Assembly: GCF_007827815.1 (NCBI RefSeq)
Contig: NZ_VITH01000021.1
Coordinates: 19,866-83,865 of the forward strand
Length of the DNA: 64,000 bases
Direction of reading: 5' to 3'
Origin: Azospirillum brasilense
GTDB taxonomy: Bacteria > Pseudomonadota > Alphaproteobacteria > Azospirillales > Azospirillaceae
In this document: positions 17,714 through 24,877 of the stretch, piece after piece
Layout of the letters: each line of letters begins with the position of its first letter
Position numbering within the stretch: the stretch's first letter is position 1
Position numbers and translations under genes: made by a program
Notes under the pieces: model-generated
Seen by the model: only the letters and a program-made list of their open reading frames with translations
What the model was told of the DNA's origin: nothing
Databases searched by the model: none

Positions 17714-18393
17714 GCCTCCCTCCGTGCGACGTCCGAGATCGCATCGACGATGTTGGAATAGGCGCCGCAGCGACAGATGTTGCCGCTCATCCGCTCGCGG
17801 TACTCGTCCGCGGTGGCCTGGGGCGCGGCGTTGAGGTCGGCGGTGACGTGGCTGGGCACGCCGGCCTTGATCTCGTCCAGCATCGCCACCGCCGAACAGA
17901 TCTGGCCCGGCGTGCAATAGCCGCACTGGTAGCCGTCATGCTCCACGAAGGCGGCCTGCATGGGGTGCAGCTTGCCGGGCAGGCCCAGCCCCTCGATGGT
18001 GGTGACGTCGCCACCCTCGTGCATCACGGCGAGCGACAGGCAGGAATTGATCCGCTGCCCGTCCACGATGATCGTGCAGGCGCCGCACTGGCCGTGGTCG
18101 CAGCCCTTCTTGGTGCCGGTGAGGTGCAGATGCTCGCGCAGCGCGTCGAGCAGCGTCGTCCGCGTGTCGAGTTCGAGGTCGCGGCGCTGCCCGTTCACGG
18201 TGAAGGTCACCTTGGACAGGACGGGCGACAGGGAGGATGTGTCGGCTCCGGTCGCGGGGGGTGGCATGGCGGTCTCTCCAACGGTGGCCGCCCGCGCCGG
18301 CGCCCGGAACGGCGCCGCCGTCAGCGCGGCGGTGGCGGCGGTCCCAAGCAGGAGGCCGCGCCGCGTCATGTCGAGGTCGCCGGAATGGTGCAT
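17710..18393 (-). CDS. paoA: Periplasmic aldehyde oxidoreductase, [2Fe-2S] subunit
   Basis: A 227-residue protein with a twin-arginine signal (MTRRGLLLGTAATAALTAAP), so the complex is exported folded. The N-terminal ferredoxin-type cluster motif is GCDHGQCGACTIIVDGQRIN with a fourth Cys two residues on; the second cluster uses CGYCTPGQ and NICRCGAY. The length and order match PaoA of E. coli. It is the first gene of the operon and is divergent from a LysR gene that probably controls it. Confidence 0.92.
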   Translation of the reverse strand: MHHSGDLDMTRRGLLLGTAATAALTAAPFRAPARAATVGETAMPPPATGADTSSLSPVLSKVTFTVNGQRRDLELDTRTTLLDALREHLHLTGTKKGCDHGQCGACTIIVDGQRINSCLSLAVMHEGGDVTTIEGLGLPGKLHPMQAAFVEHDGYQCGYCTPGQICSAVAMLDEIKAGVPSHVTADLNAAPQATADEYRERMSGNICRCGAYSNIVDAISDVARREA

Positions 18394-18478
18394 CGGTGAA
18401 ATCCTCTTCCCTTCCTGGCTGTGATCCCGGCGCCCCCCTTGGATTGGGGCGGGGCTGGGCGCGGGCGTGCGGACGGCT

Positions 18479-18496
18479 CATCCGCTTGTGCGGATG
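18479..18496. promoter_or_regulatory. Inverted repeat CATCCGC-N4-GCGGATG
   Basis: Perfect 7-bp arms separated by TTGT, about 85 bases upstream of paoA and 223 upstream of the LysR gene. It is a candidate operator or a small hairpin; the assignment is inferred from symmetry and location. Confidence 0.4.
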
Positions 18497-18543
18497 GGGA
18501 AAAGCTAGGCCGTGCCGCTGTCGGGATTACCCGCCGCCACCCG

Positions 18544-18554
18544 ATAAGGCTTAT
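18544..18554. promoter_or_regulatory. Palindrome ATAAGGCTTAT, possible LysR box
   Basis: An AT-rich 11-bp palindrome in otherwise GC-rich DNA, of the size and symmetry of LysR-type recognition half-sites. It lies between paoA and the divergent LysR gene. Confidence 0.4.
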
Positions 18555-18719
18555 GAAGCGGATCAATGGAACGGAGCGGCCCTGCGGATGGTTGAACCGG
18601 GTTTGTCCGGCGCTTCCTCATCCACCCGCCTTGATCCGCCTGCGACGCACCGACATGATTGCGCAACGCCGGGGGCTCATCGCCCCCGCGGGCAAAGGGT
18701 CAGCAAAGGAAGGTGAGCG

Positions 18720-19658
18720 TTGGATCTGCGTCAGTTGCGGTATTTCATCGGCATCGTCGATGAAGGCTCCTTCACGGCCGCGGCTCAGAAGCTGAACGTC
18801 GCCCAACCGGCCCTCAGCCACAACATCCGCAACCTGGAGGCGGGCCTCGGGGTCAAGCTGCTGACCCGCGGCGTCCATGGGGTCAAGCCGACCGCCGCCG
18901 GCACCCGGCTGTACGAGCATGCGGAGATCATCCTGCGCCACGTTGCCCAGGCGACCGAGCAGGTGCGCAACTGCTCGGGCACGCCGAGCGGGCTGGTGAC
19001 CGTCGGCTTCACCTCCTCGGTGGCGCTGGTGGCGGCGGTGCCCCTGGTGCAGGCGGTCCGCGCCGAGCTGCCGCAGGTGTCGCTGCGGGTGGTCGAGTCC
19101 TTCAGCGGGACGATCCTGGAATGGCTGAACGACGACCGGCTGGATTTCGGCTGCATCTACGACGTGACGCGGTCGCGCACGCTGCTGGCCGAATCGCTGG
19201 TGCGCGAGGATCTCTACCTGATCGGGCCGCCGGGCGGCGGGGACGGCGCCATCGCCTTCGACGAGCTGGCCGGCAAGGATCTGATCCTGCCGAGCCGCCC
19301 GCACAATCTGCGCGACCGCATCGAACGGGTGGCGCGGGAGACCTGCACGATCGTCACCGTGGCGGTGGAGATCAACGGGCTCCCGCAGATCAAGACGCTG
19401 GTCGCCAAGGGGGTGGGGTACTCGGTCCTGCCGATTTCGGCGGTGATGGAGGAATGGCGGGCGGGTCAGGTCTCCGCCCGGCTGATCGTGTCGCCGTCGC
19501 TGCGCCGCTCGGTCCATCTTTGCCGGCCCCGCGGCGCCCCGGTGACCGAGGCCGCGGCGGCGGTGCGGGAGACCTTCCTGCGGGTGGTGCGCGATCTGGT
19601 CGGCGGCGGCGACTGGCCCGGCACCCTGCTGCTGGATGAGGAAGCGGCGGCGTCCTAG
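18720..19658 (+). CDS. LysR family transcriptional regulator
   Basis: A 312-residue regulator. The winged-helix domain is at residues 1-60 (MDLRQLRYFIGIVDEGSFTA, QPALSHNIRNLEAGLGVKLL), with a periplasmic-binding-like effector domain from about 90 to 290. The start is a TTG with AAGGAAGG six bases upstream; no in-frame ATG fits the conserved N-terminus. Divergence from paoABC makes control of the aldehyde oxidoreductase the most likely role. The effector is unknown, possibly an aldehyde or related aromatic. Confidence 0.9.
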   Translation: MDLRQLRYFIGIVDEGSFTAAAQKLNVAQPALSHNIRNLEAGLGVKLLTRGVHGVKPTAAGTRLYEHAEIILRHVAQATEQVRNCSGTPSGLVTVGFTSSVALVAAVPLVQAVRAELPQVSLRVVESFSGTILEWLNDDRLDFGCIYDVTRSRTLLAESLVREDLYLIGPPGGGDGAIAFDELAGKDLILPSRPHNLRDRIERVARETCTIVTVAVEINGLPQIKTLVAKGVGYSVLPISAVMEEWRAGQVSARLIVSPSLRRSVHLCRPRGAPVTEAAAAVRETFLRVVRDLVGGGDWPGTLLLDEEAAAS

Positions 19659-19680
19659 CGCACGGCCGAAGACATAGGAT

Positions 19681-20265
19681 TCACACCGTGCCGGCAGCGG
19701 ACCGCCGATGCTCCGGGTACCAGGATGTGAACTTGATCGCGCCGACGAGCGCCAGCACGGTCGCGACGATGCCGAAACGGGGCGGCAGATCGGGCCGGTA
19801 GAGCAGGATGAGGTCCGCGATCACCAGCACGAGGAACGCCAGAGCCCACACGCCCGTGATCACGTAATTGGTGTGGATGAAGTGCGGGTCGTCCCAGAAT
19901 TCGTGGGCGACCTGCTCCCGCGCGTACTGCAGCGTAAAGGGACGCCGCAGCGCGATGGAGATCAGCACGATCAGCAGAAGCCCGGCATCGACGAGCAGCC
20001 GGACCCCCATGACGGCCCCCCCCATGACGGCCCCTCCCATAATGGACTGGGTCGGTCCGCCGGCCACGGCGTAGAGCGCCAACCCACCGAACAGCAGCAC
20101 CGTGCCGACTTCAAGGATCTTCGGTGTCTTGCCGGGGCTCATCCAGTCGCGCAGCAACAGGGTGGCTGAAACGAGGGCACCGGCGATGAGTCCCTCCACC
20201 GGCCCGACCAGACGGTCGAGGACGGCGAAGGCGATGAAGGGCGCGAAGGCCAGGAGAATTCCCAT
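19681..20265 (-). CDS. Hypothetical polytopic membrane protein
   Basis: A 194-residue protein with about five to six hydrophobic helices (MGILLAFAPFIAFAVLDRLV, VGTVLLFGGLALYAVAG, LLVDAGLLLIVLISIAL, VWALAFLVLVIADLILL). A short in-frame repeat MGGAVMGGAVMG lies between helices and contains an eight-base C run on the plus strand. The ATG at 20265 has AAGGAG five bases upstream; the longer open frame is not needed. The family is not recognised. Confidence 0.7.
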   Translation of the reverse strand: MGILLAFAPFIAFAVLDRLVGPVEGLIAGALVSATLLLRDWMSPGKTPKILEVGTVLLFGGLALYAVAGGPTQSIMGGAVMGGAVMGVRLLVDAGLLLIVLISIALRRPFTLQYAREQVAHEFWDDPHFIHTNYVITGVWALAFLVLVIADLILLYRPDLPPRFGIVATVLALVGAIKFTSWYPEHRRSAAGTV

Positions 20266-20669
20266 CACGTCTCCTTTCCAGCCGAGGGGTCGGCCCATCG
20301 GAAGGCTGCGGACGCTGAACGAGACACGCCGTCGAGGCTGAACCGTCGCAACGACGACGGCAAGGGGGCTGCCCGCATAGGTGGATGGGAATTGCGAGTA
20401 TGACCGCTGCAATCAGACGGCTGGAGCACCGCCTTATTAAAAGGTTCTGGGGGCCGGTCGATTTTGGCGGGGATGTCCTCAACCTTGGCGGCAAAGGCCG
20501 GATCGTTGGATCGCTCGACGGTGCGCCGGCGATGGGGCTGACGGCGATCGGCCTCATAGCGCTTCGTTATGCGATGCATGCTCCATCTGTATTGGATCGG
20601 GGCCGGTCCGGCTGTTTACCATCCCGGTCACGGACAATCGGCCCTGGCTTGCAGCGGAGGCTTCGCGGA
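20266..20669. other. Intergenic region upstream of the CoA-ester operon
   Basis: A 404-bp gap between divergent genes. Its middle part (about 20440-20579, minus strand) holds a fragment resembling an IS630-type transposase. The region just before 20670 should contain the operon promoter, but no clear -35/-10 pair stands out. Confidence 0.5.
20440..20579 (-). pseudogene. Relic of an IS630-family transposase
   Basis: On the minus strand the frame starting at 20579 reads through ...RRQPHRRRTVERSND followed by PAFAAKVEDI. This resembles the IS630 transposase stretch QPHRxxxFKLSNDPxFxxKxxDI that precedes the VGLYxxPP segment; here the similarity stops right after DI. Only about 35 codons are recognisable, with neither catalytic Asp nor terminal inverted repeats, so it is a decayed fragment. 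Confidence 0.45.
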
Positions 20670-21797
20670 ATGACTTACCCTCTGGCTGGACTTCTGGTCG
20701 TGTCGCTGGAGCAGGCGGTGGCGGCGCCGCTCTGCACGTCGCGTCTCGCCGACGCCGGGGCGCGGGTCATCAAGATCGAACGGCCGGAGGGCGACTTCGC
20801 CCGCGGCTACGACGCCGTGGTCCACGGGCAAAGCTCCTATTTCGTCTGGCTAAACCGCGGCAAGGAGTCGGTCGTCCTCGACATCAAGAAGCCCGAGGAT
20901 GCCGAACTGCTGGAGCGGCTGATCGCACGCGCCGACGTCTTCGTGCAGAATCTGGCGCCGGGCGCGGCGGAGCGGGCCGGTTTCGGCTCGGACGCGCTGC
21001 GCCGCCGCCATCCCCGGCTGATCACCTGCGACATCTCCGGCTACGGCGACGACGGCCCCTACCGCGACATGAAGGCCTATGACCTGCTGGTGCAGAGCGA
21101 GACCGGGCTGGCCTCCATCACCGGGTCGCCGGACCAGCCGGGGCGCGTCGGTGTGTCGGTGGCCGATATCGCCTGTGGCATGAACGCCTACACCGGCGTC
21201 CTCCAGGCGCTGCTGGAGCGCGAGCGCAGCGGCGAGGGGTCGGCGGTGGCCGTGTCCCTGTTCGATTCGCTGGCGGAGTGGATGATGGTGCCGCTGATGC
21301 ACCACGACCATGGCGGCAAGGCGCCGGGACGGGTCGGGCTGATGCACCCGAGCATCGCCCCCTATTCCGCCTTCGCCCTGGCCGACGGTCGGCAGGTGGT
21401 GCTGTCGATCCAGAACGAGCGCGAATGGGCGGCCTTCTGCGCCGACGTTCTGCTGCGGCCGGAGCTGGCGACCGACGAGCGCTTCGCGACCAACAACCGC
21501 CGCGTTGCCAACCGGCCGGAGCTGGACGCGCTCGTCGCCGCCATCTTCCGGACCATGGACCACGCCGAGGCGGTGCGCCGGCTGAACCGCGCGCGCACCG
21601 CCTTCGGCTCGCTGAACGAGGTGGCCGACCTGTCCACCCACGCGCAGCTGCGCCGCGTGACCGCCGAGACGCCGGGCGGACCGGTCGAGGTGGTGGCGCC
21701 GCCGGTGCAGGTGCGCGGCCGACCCTACGCCTCCGGCGCCGTTCCGGCGCTGGGCCAACACACCGACGCCGTCCGGCGTGAAATCTTCAAACAATAA
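20670..21797 (+). CDS. Class III (CaiB/BaiF) CoA transferase, candidate for a C5-dicarboxylate
   Basis: A 375-residue family III CoA transferase: GLLVVSLEQAVAAPLCTSRL, ADAGARVIKIERPEGDFARG, and the region YDLLVQSETGLASITGSP. The catalytic Asp is expected in the MKAYDLL segment. In context with the next three genes it likely activates itaconate, mesaconate or a related C5 acid with CoA, as Ict does in Pseudomonas. The ATG at 20670 has GGAGG nine bases upstream; the longer open frame upstream runs through the transposase relic region and is rejected. It is the first gene of a four-gene operon. Confidence 0.88.
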   Translation: MTYPLAGLLVVSLEQAVAAPLCTSRLADAGARVIKIERPEGDFARGYDAVVHGQSSYFVWLNRGKESVVLDIKKPEDAELLERLIARADVFVQNLAPGAAERAGFGSDALRRRHPRLITCDISGYGDDGPYRDMKAYDLLVQSETGLASITGSPDQPGRVGVSVADIACGMNAYTGVLQALLERERSGEGSAVAVSLFDSLAEWMMVPLMHHDHGGKAPGRVGLMHPSIAPYSAFALADGRQVVLSIQNEREWAAFCADVLLRPELATDERFATNNRRVANRPELDALVAAIFRTMDHAEAVRRLNRARTAFGSLNEVADLSTHAQLRRVTAETPGGPVEVVAPPVQVRGRPYASGAVPALGQHTDAVRREIFKQ

Positions 21798-21806
21798 GGG
21801 GGGAGC

Positions 21807-22652
21807 ATGAGCATGGACCATTTGCGTGATTGGATCGGCCGGTCGGAAAGCGCCGAGGACGTCGCGGCGCCGGCGGCGCTGACCGGATTGGTGGCGATGC
21901 TCGACCACGACAACCCGCCCTGGCCGGCGGGCGAGGTGCCGCCGCTGGGGCATTGGCTGTATTTCCTGCCCAAGGCTCTGCAGCGCGACATCGCCGAGGA
22001 CGGCCACCCGCACAAGGGCGGCTTCCTGCCGCCGGTGGAACTGCCCCGCCGCATGTGGGCCGGCGACACCCTGACCTTCCACCGCCCCATCCGCAGCGGC
22101 GAGGCGATCACCCGCCGCTCGACCATCGAGGAGGTCACCCCGAAGGAGGGCCGGTCGGGTCGGATGGTCTTCGTGAAGGTCCGGCATGAGATCAGCACCG
22201 CCGCCGGCGTCGCCATCACCGAATTCCACGACATCGTCTACCGCGAGGCCGCCAAGCCCGGCGACGCCCCCGTCCCCGGCGAGCGTCCGGCGGGCGAGGC
22301 GGTGTGGCAGCGGCGCATCCAGCCCGATCCGGTGCTGCTGTTCCGTTACTCGGCCCTGACCTTCAACGGCCACCGCATCCATTACGACCGCGACTATTGC
22401 CGCGACGTCGAAGGCTATCCGGGGCTGGTGTTCCACGGCCCGCTCAGCGCGACCATGCTGATGGACCTGTTCCTGCGCGAGAATCCGGGGGCGCGGGTGA
22501 CCGGCTTCCGCTTCCGGGCGAAGCGGCCGCTGTTCGACATCCATCCGCTGACCCTGTGCGGCGCGCCGACCGAAACCGGCGCCACGCTGTGGGTGACCGA
22601 CCACGAGGGCTTCGTCGCCATGTCCGCCGAGCTGGAGGCCGAACGGTCATGA
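21807..22652 (+). CDS. MaoC/HTD2-like CoA-ester hydratase (itaconyl- or mesaconyl-CoA)
   Basis: A 281-residue double-hotdog hydratase. The N-terminal half has PPLGHWLYFLPKALQRDIAE and GGFLPPVELPRRMWAGD; the C-terminal half has the hydratase signature FRYSALTFNGHRIHYDRDYC and GLVFHGPLSATMLMDLF. This architecture is that of mesaconyl-C4-CoA hydratase and itaconyl-CoA hydratase (Meh/Ich/RipB). It would produce citramalyl-CoA for the lyase encoded next. It starts nine bases after the CoA transferase. The exact substrate is inferred from neighbours. Confidence 0.85.
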   Translation: MSMDHLRDWIGRSESAEDVAAPAALTGLVAMLDHDNPPWPAGEVPPLGHWLYFLPKALQRDIAEDGHPHKGGFLPPVELPRRMWAGDTLTFHRPIRSGEAITRRSTIEEVTPKEGRSGRMVFVKVRHEISTAAGVAITEFHDIVYREAAKPGDAPVPGERPAGEAVWQRRIQPDPVLLFRYSALTFNGHRIHYDRDYCRDVEGYPGLVFHGPLSATMLMDLFLRENPGARVTGFRFRAKRPLFDIHPLTLCGAPTETGATLWVTDHEGFVAMSAELEAERS

Positions 22653-22689
22653 CGGCGGCGCATCGCGGCACGGTTGGAGGAAGCGTCTG

Positions 22690-23553
22690 ATGTCCCTGCC
22701 GTATCAATCCTATCTCTTCGTCCCCGCCGACAACGCGAAGCTGCTGGAAAAGGCCCACCAGCGCGGGGCGGACGCCCTCATCCTCGACCTTGAGGACGCG
22801 GTCCTGCCCGCCGGCAAGCCGCAGGCCCGGCGCGGGCTGCCCGCGCCGATCGACCGGCTGCACGGGCTGGGCGTGCCGGTGCTGGTGCGGATCAACAGCG
22901 GCTGGCGCGACGCCGTCGCCGATCTGGAGGCCGCGGTCCGTCCCGGCGTGGCCGCCCTGGTGGTGCCCAAGGCCGAGGATGCCGGGGCGCTGCGCGTCCT
23001 CTCCGCCATGATCGCGGAGTGGGAGGCGGAGCGCGGCCTGACGCCGGGCGCCATCGGCCTTGTCGCCCTCATCGAAAGTCCGCTGGGGCTGGAGCGGCTG
23101 ACCGACATCGCCGCCGTCCCGCGCGTGGCGGCCCTGGCGCTCGGCAGCGAAGATTTCGCCCTGACGCTGGGGGTGGAGCCGACCGAGGCGCTGCTCGCCC
23201 TGCCGTGCCGCCAGATCGCGCTGGCCGCCGCCGCCCATGGTCTCGCGGCGATCGGCCTGCCGGGTTCGCTGGCCGAGTTCCGCGACCTCGACGCCTACCG
23301 CGCCATGGTGGCGCAGGCGCGGGCCGTCGGGATGACCGGCGCGCTGTGCATCCACCCGGCCCAGCTGCCCGTCGTCCGCGACGTCTTCGCTCCCTCCGCC
23401 GCCGACGTGGCCTGGGCCGGACGGGTGGTCGCGGCGTGGGACGAGGCCCAGGCGACGGGGCGCGGCGCCGTGCAGGTGGACGGGCGCATGGTCGACCGCC
23501 CGGTCGCCGAGCGGGCGAAGGCCATCCTGGCGCGCAGCGCCCCCACGGCCTGA
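22690..23553 (+). CDS. CitE-family CoA-ester lyase, likely citramalyl-CoA lyase
   Basis: A 287-residue HpcH/HpaI/CitE aldolase: YQSYLFVPADNAKLLEKA, ADALILDLEDAVLPAGK (magnesium-site acids), VPVLVRINS, GLVALIESPLGLERL and ALGSEDFALTLG. The predicted reaction is cleavage of citramalyl-CoA to acetyl-CoA and pyruvate, completing C5-dicarboxylate breakdown. GGAGGAAG precedes the ATG by about eight bases. Its stop codon sits in a 14-bp tandem repeat. Confidence 0.87.
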   Translation: MSLPYQSYLFVPADNAKLLEKAHQRGADALILDLEDAVLPAGKPQARRGLPAPIDRLHGLGVPVLVRINSGWRDAVADLEAAVRPGVAALVVPKAEDAGALRVLSAMIAEWEAERGLTPGAIGLVALIESPLGLERLTDIAAVPRVAALALGSEDFALTLGVEPTEALLALPCRQIALAAAAHGLAAIGLPGSLAEFRDLDAYRAMVAQARAVGMTGALCIHPAQLPVVRDVFAPSAADVAWAGRVVAAWDEAQATGRGAVQVDGRMVDRPVAERAKAILARSAPTA

Positions 23554-23585
23554 AACCCAAAGCCTGAAACCCAAAGCCTGAAACA
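23548..23585 (+). repeat. 14-bp tandem repeat spanning the lyase stop codon
   Basis: GCCTGAAACCCAAA occurs twice in tandem and a third time in part. The lyase TGA (23551) is inside the first unit. Because the unit is 14 bp, the three TGA copies (23551, 23565, 23579) fall in three different reading frames. Confidence 0.9.
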
Positions 23586-23617
23586 CGGCAACAATCAATA
23601 AAGCAGGGTGACGAGAC

Positions 23618-24781
23618 ATGAAGACCAGCATCGGTCAGGGCTTCGACGAGATCCGCGACGCCGTGCGCGCGCTCTGCGCCGAATTCCCCAGCGAGTACCA
23701 TCGCCGCATCGACGAGGAGCGCGGCTATCCCGAGGAATTCGTGGACGCGCTGACCAAGGCCGGCTGGATGGCCGCCCTGATTCCGGAGGAATACGGCGGC
23801 TCGGGCCTCGGCCTGACCGAAGCCTCCGTCATCATGGAGGAGATCAACCGCTCGGGCGGCAACTCCGGTGCCTGCCACGGCCAGATGTACAACATGAACA
23901 CGCTGGTCCGGCATGGCTCGGAGGAGCAGCGCCGCCGCTACCTGCCGAAGATCGCGGCGGGCGAGTTGCGCCTCCAGTCGATGGGCGTCACCGAGCCGAC
24001 CACCGGCACCGACACCACCCGCATCAAGACCCGCGCGGAGAAGAAGGGTGACCGCTACGTCATCAACGGGCAGAAGGTGTGGATCTCCCGCGTCCAGCAT
24101 TCCGACCTGATGATCCTGCTCGCCCGCACCACGCCGCTCGATCAGGTGCGCAAGAAGTCGGAGGGCATGTCGATCTTCATCGTCGACATCAAGGAGGCGA
24201 TGCAGAAGGGCATGACGGTCCAGCCCATCCGCAACATGGTCAACCATGAGACCAACGAGCTGTTCTTCGACAATCTGGAAATCCCCGCGGAGAACCTGAT
24301 CGGCGAGGAAGGGCAGGGCTTCAAGTACATCCTGACCGGCCTCAACGCCGAACGGGTGCTGATCGCGGCGGAATGCATCGGCGACGGCTACTGGTTCATC
24401 GACAAGGTGTGCGACTACACCCGCGATCGTCAGGTGTTCGGCCGCCCGATTGCCCAGAACCAGGGCGTGCAGTTCCCCATCGCCGAGAGCTTCATCGAGG
24501 TGGAGGCCGCCAACCTGATGCGCTTCGAGGCCTGCCGCCTCTACGACGCCGGAGAACCCTGCGGCGCCCAGGCCAACATGGCGAAGTACCTCGCCGCCAA
24601 GGCCTCGTGGGAGGCGGCGAACGCCTGCCTGCAGTTCCACGGCGGCTTCGGCTTCGCCAGCGAATACGACGTGGAGCGCAAGTTCCGCGAGACCCGGCTG
24701 TATCAGGTGGCGCCCGTCTCGACCAACCTGATCCTGGCCTACGTCGCCGAGCACGTCCTGGACCTGCCGAAGTCCTACTGA
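23618..24781 (+). CDS. Acyl-CoA dehydrogenase
   Basis: A 387-residue FAD enzyme: helical N-terminal domain, FAD/substrate segment LQSMGVTEPTTGTDTTRIKT, VINGQKVWISR, and a C-terminal domain ending HGGFGFASEYDVERKFRETR with the Arg-containing YQVAPVSTNLILAYVAEHVL. The catalytic Glu usually lies at the GFGFAxEYxVER segment. An acyl-CoA dehydrogenase of this type also sits in itaconate-degradation clusters of pseudomonads, possibly to oxidise methylsuccinyl-type CoA esters. It is the last gene of the operon, and electrons would go through ETF to ETF-QO, encoded at 40469. Confidence 0.9.
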   Translation: MKTSIGQGFDEIRDAVRALCAEFPSEYHRRIDEERGYPEEFVDALTKAGWMAALIPEEYGGSGLGLTEASVIMEEINRSGGNSGACHGQMYNMNTLVRHGSEEQRRRYLPKIAAGELRLQSMGVTEPTTGTDTTRIKTRAEKKGDRYVINGQKVWISRVQHSDLMILLARTTPLDQVRKKSEGMSIFIVDIKEAMQKGMTVQPIRNMVNHETNELFFDNLEIPAENLIGEEGQGFKYILTGLNAERVLIAAECIGDGYWFIDKVCDYTRDRQVFGRPIAQNQGVQFPIAESFIEVEAANLMRFEACRLYDAGEPCGAQANMAKYLAAKASWEAANACLQFHGGFGFASEYDVERKFRETRLYQVAPVSTNLILAYVAEHVLDLPKSY

Positions 24782-24790
24782 CCGGCCGCG

Positions 24791-24813
24791 GCGCGCGGTT
24801 GACAGCCGCGCGC
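24791..24813 (+). terminator. Hairpin after the CoA-ester operon
   Basis: Perfect 8-bp arms GCGCGCGG and CCGCGCGC around the loop TTGACAG, ten bases after the dehydrogenase stop. There is no T-tract. The loop sequence also resembles a -35 box for the next gene, with CTATG 17-19 bases on. Confidence 0.45.
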
Positions 24814-24877
24814 TCAACCGGGCCTATGCTCGCAGTGTGGCCTCACCCCTTGGCCACGGCGCGCCAGGGAGCCGAGG

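Larger units (their letters stand above)
18394..18719. other. Divergent control region of paoABC and the LysR gene
   Basis: This 326-bp region between divergent start codons carries two short perfect inverted repeats (18479-18496 and 18544-18554), plausible LysR operator sites. No gene is seen in it. Confidence 0.6.

Noticed and set aside
14546..17761. A 1,071-codon plus-strand frame
   Set aside because: It is antisense to paoC and paoB, which are clear family members; the composition is Arg/His-rich and not protein-like.
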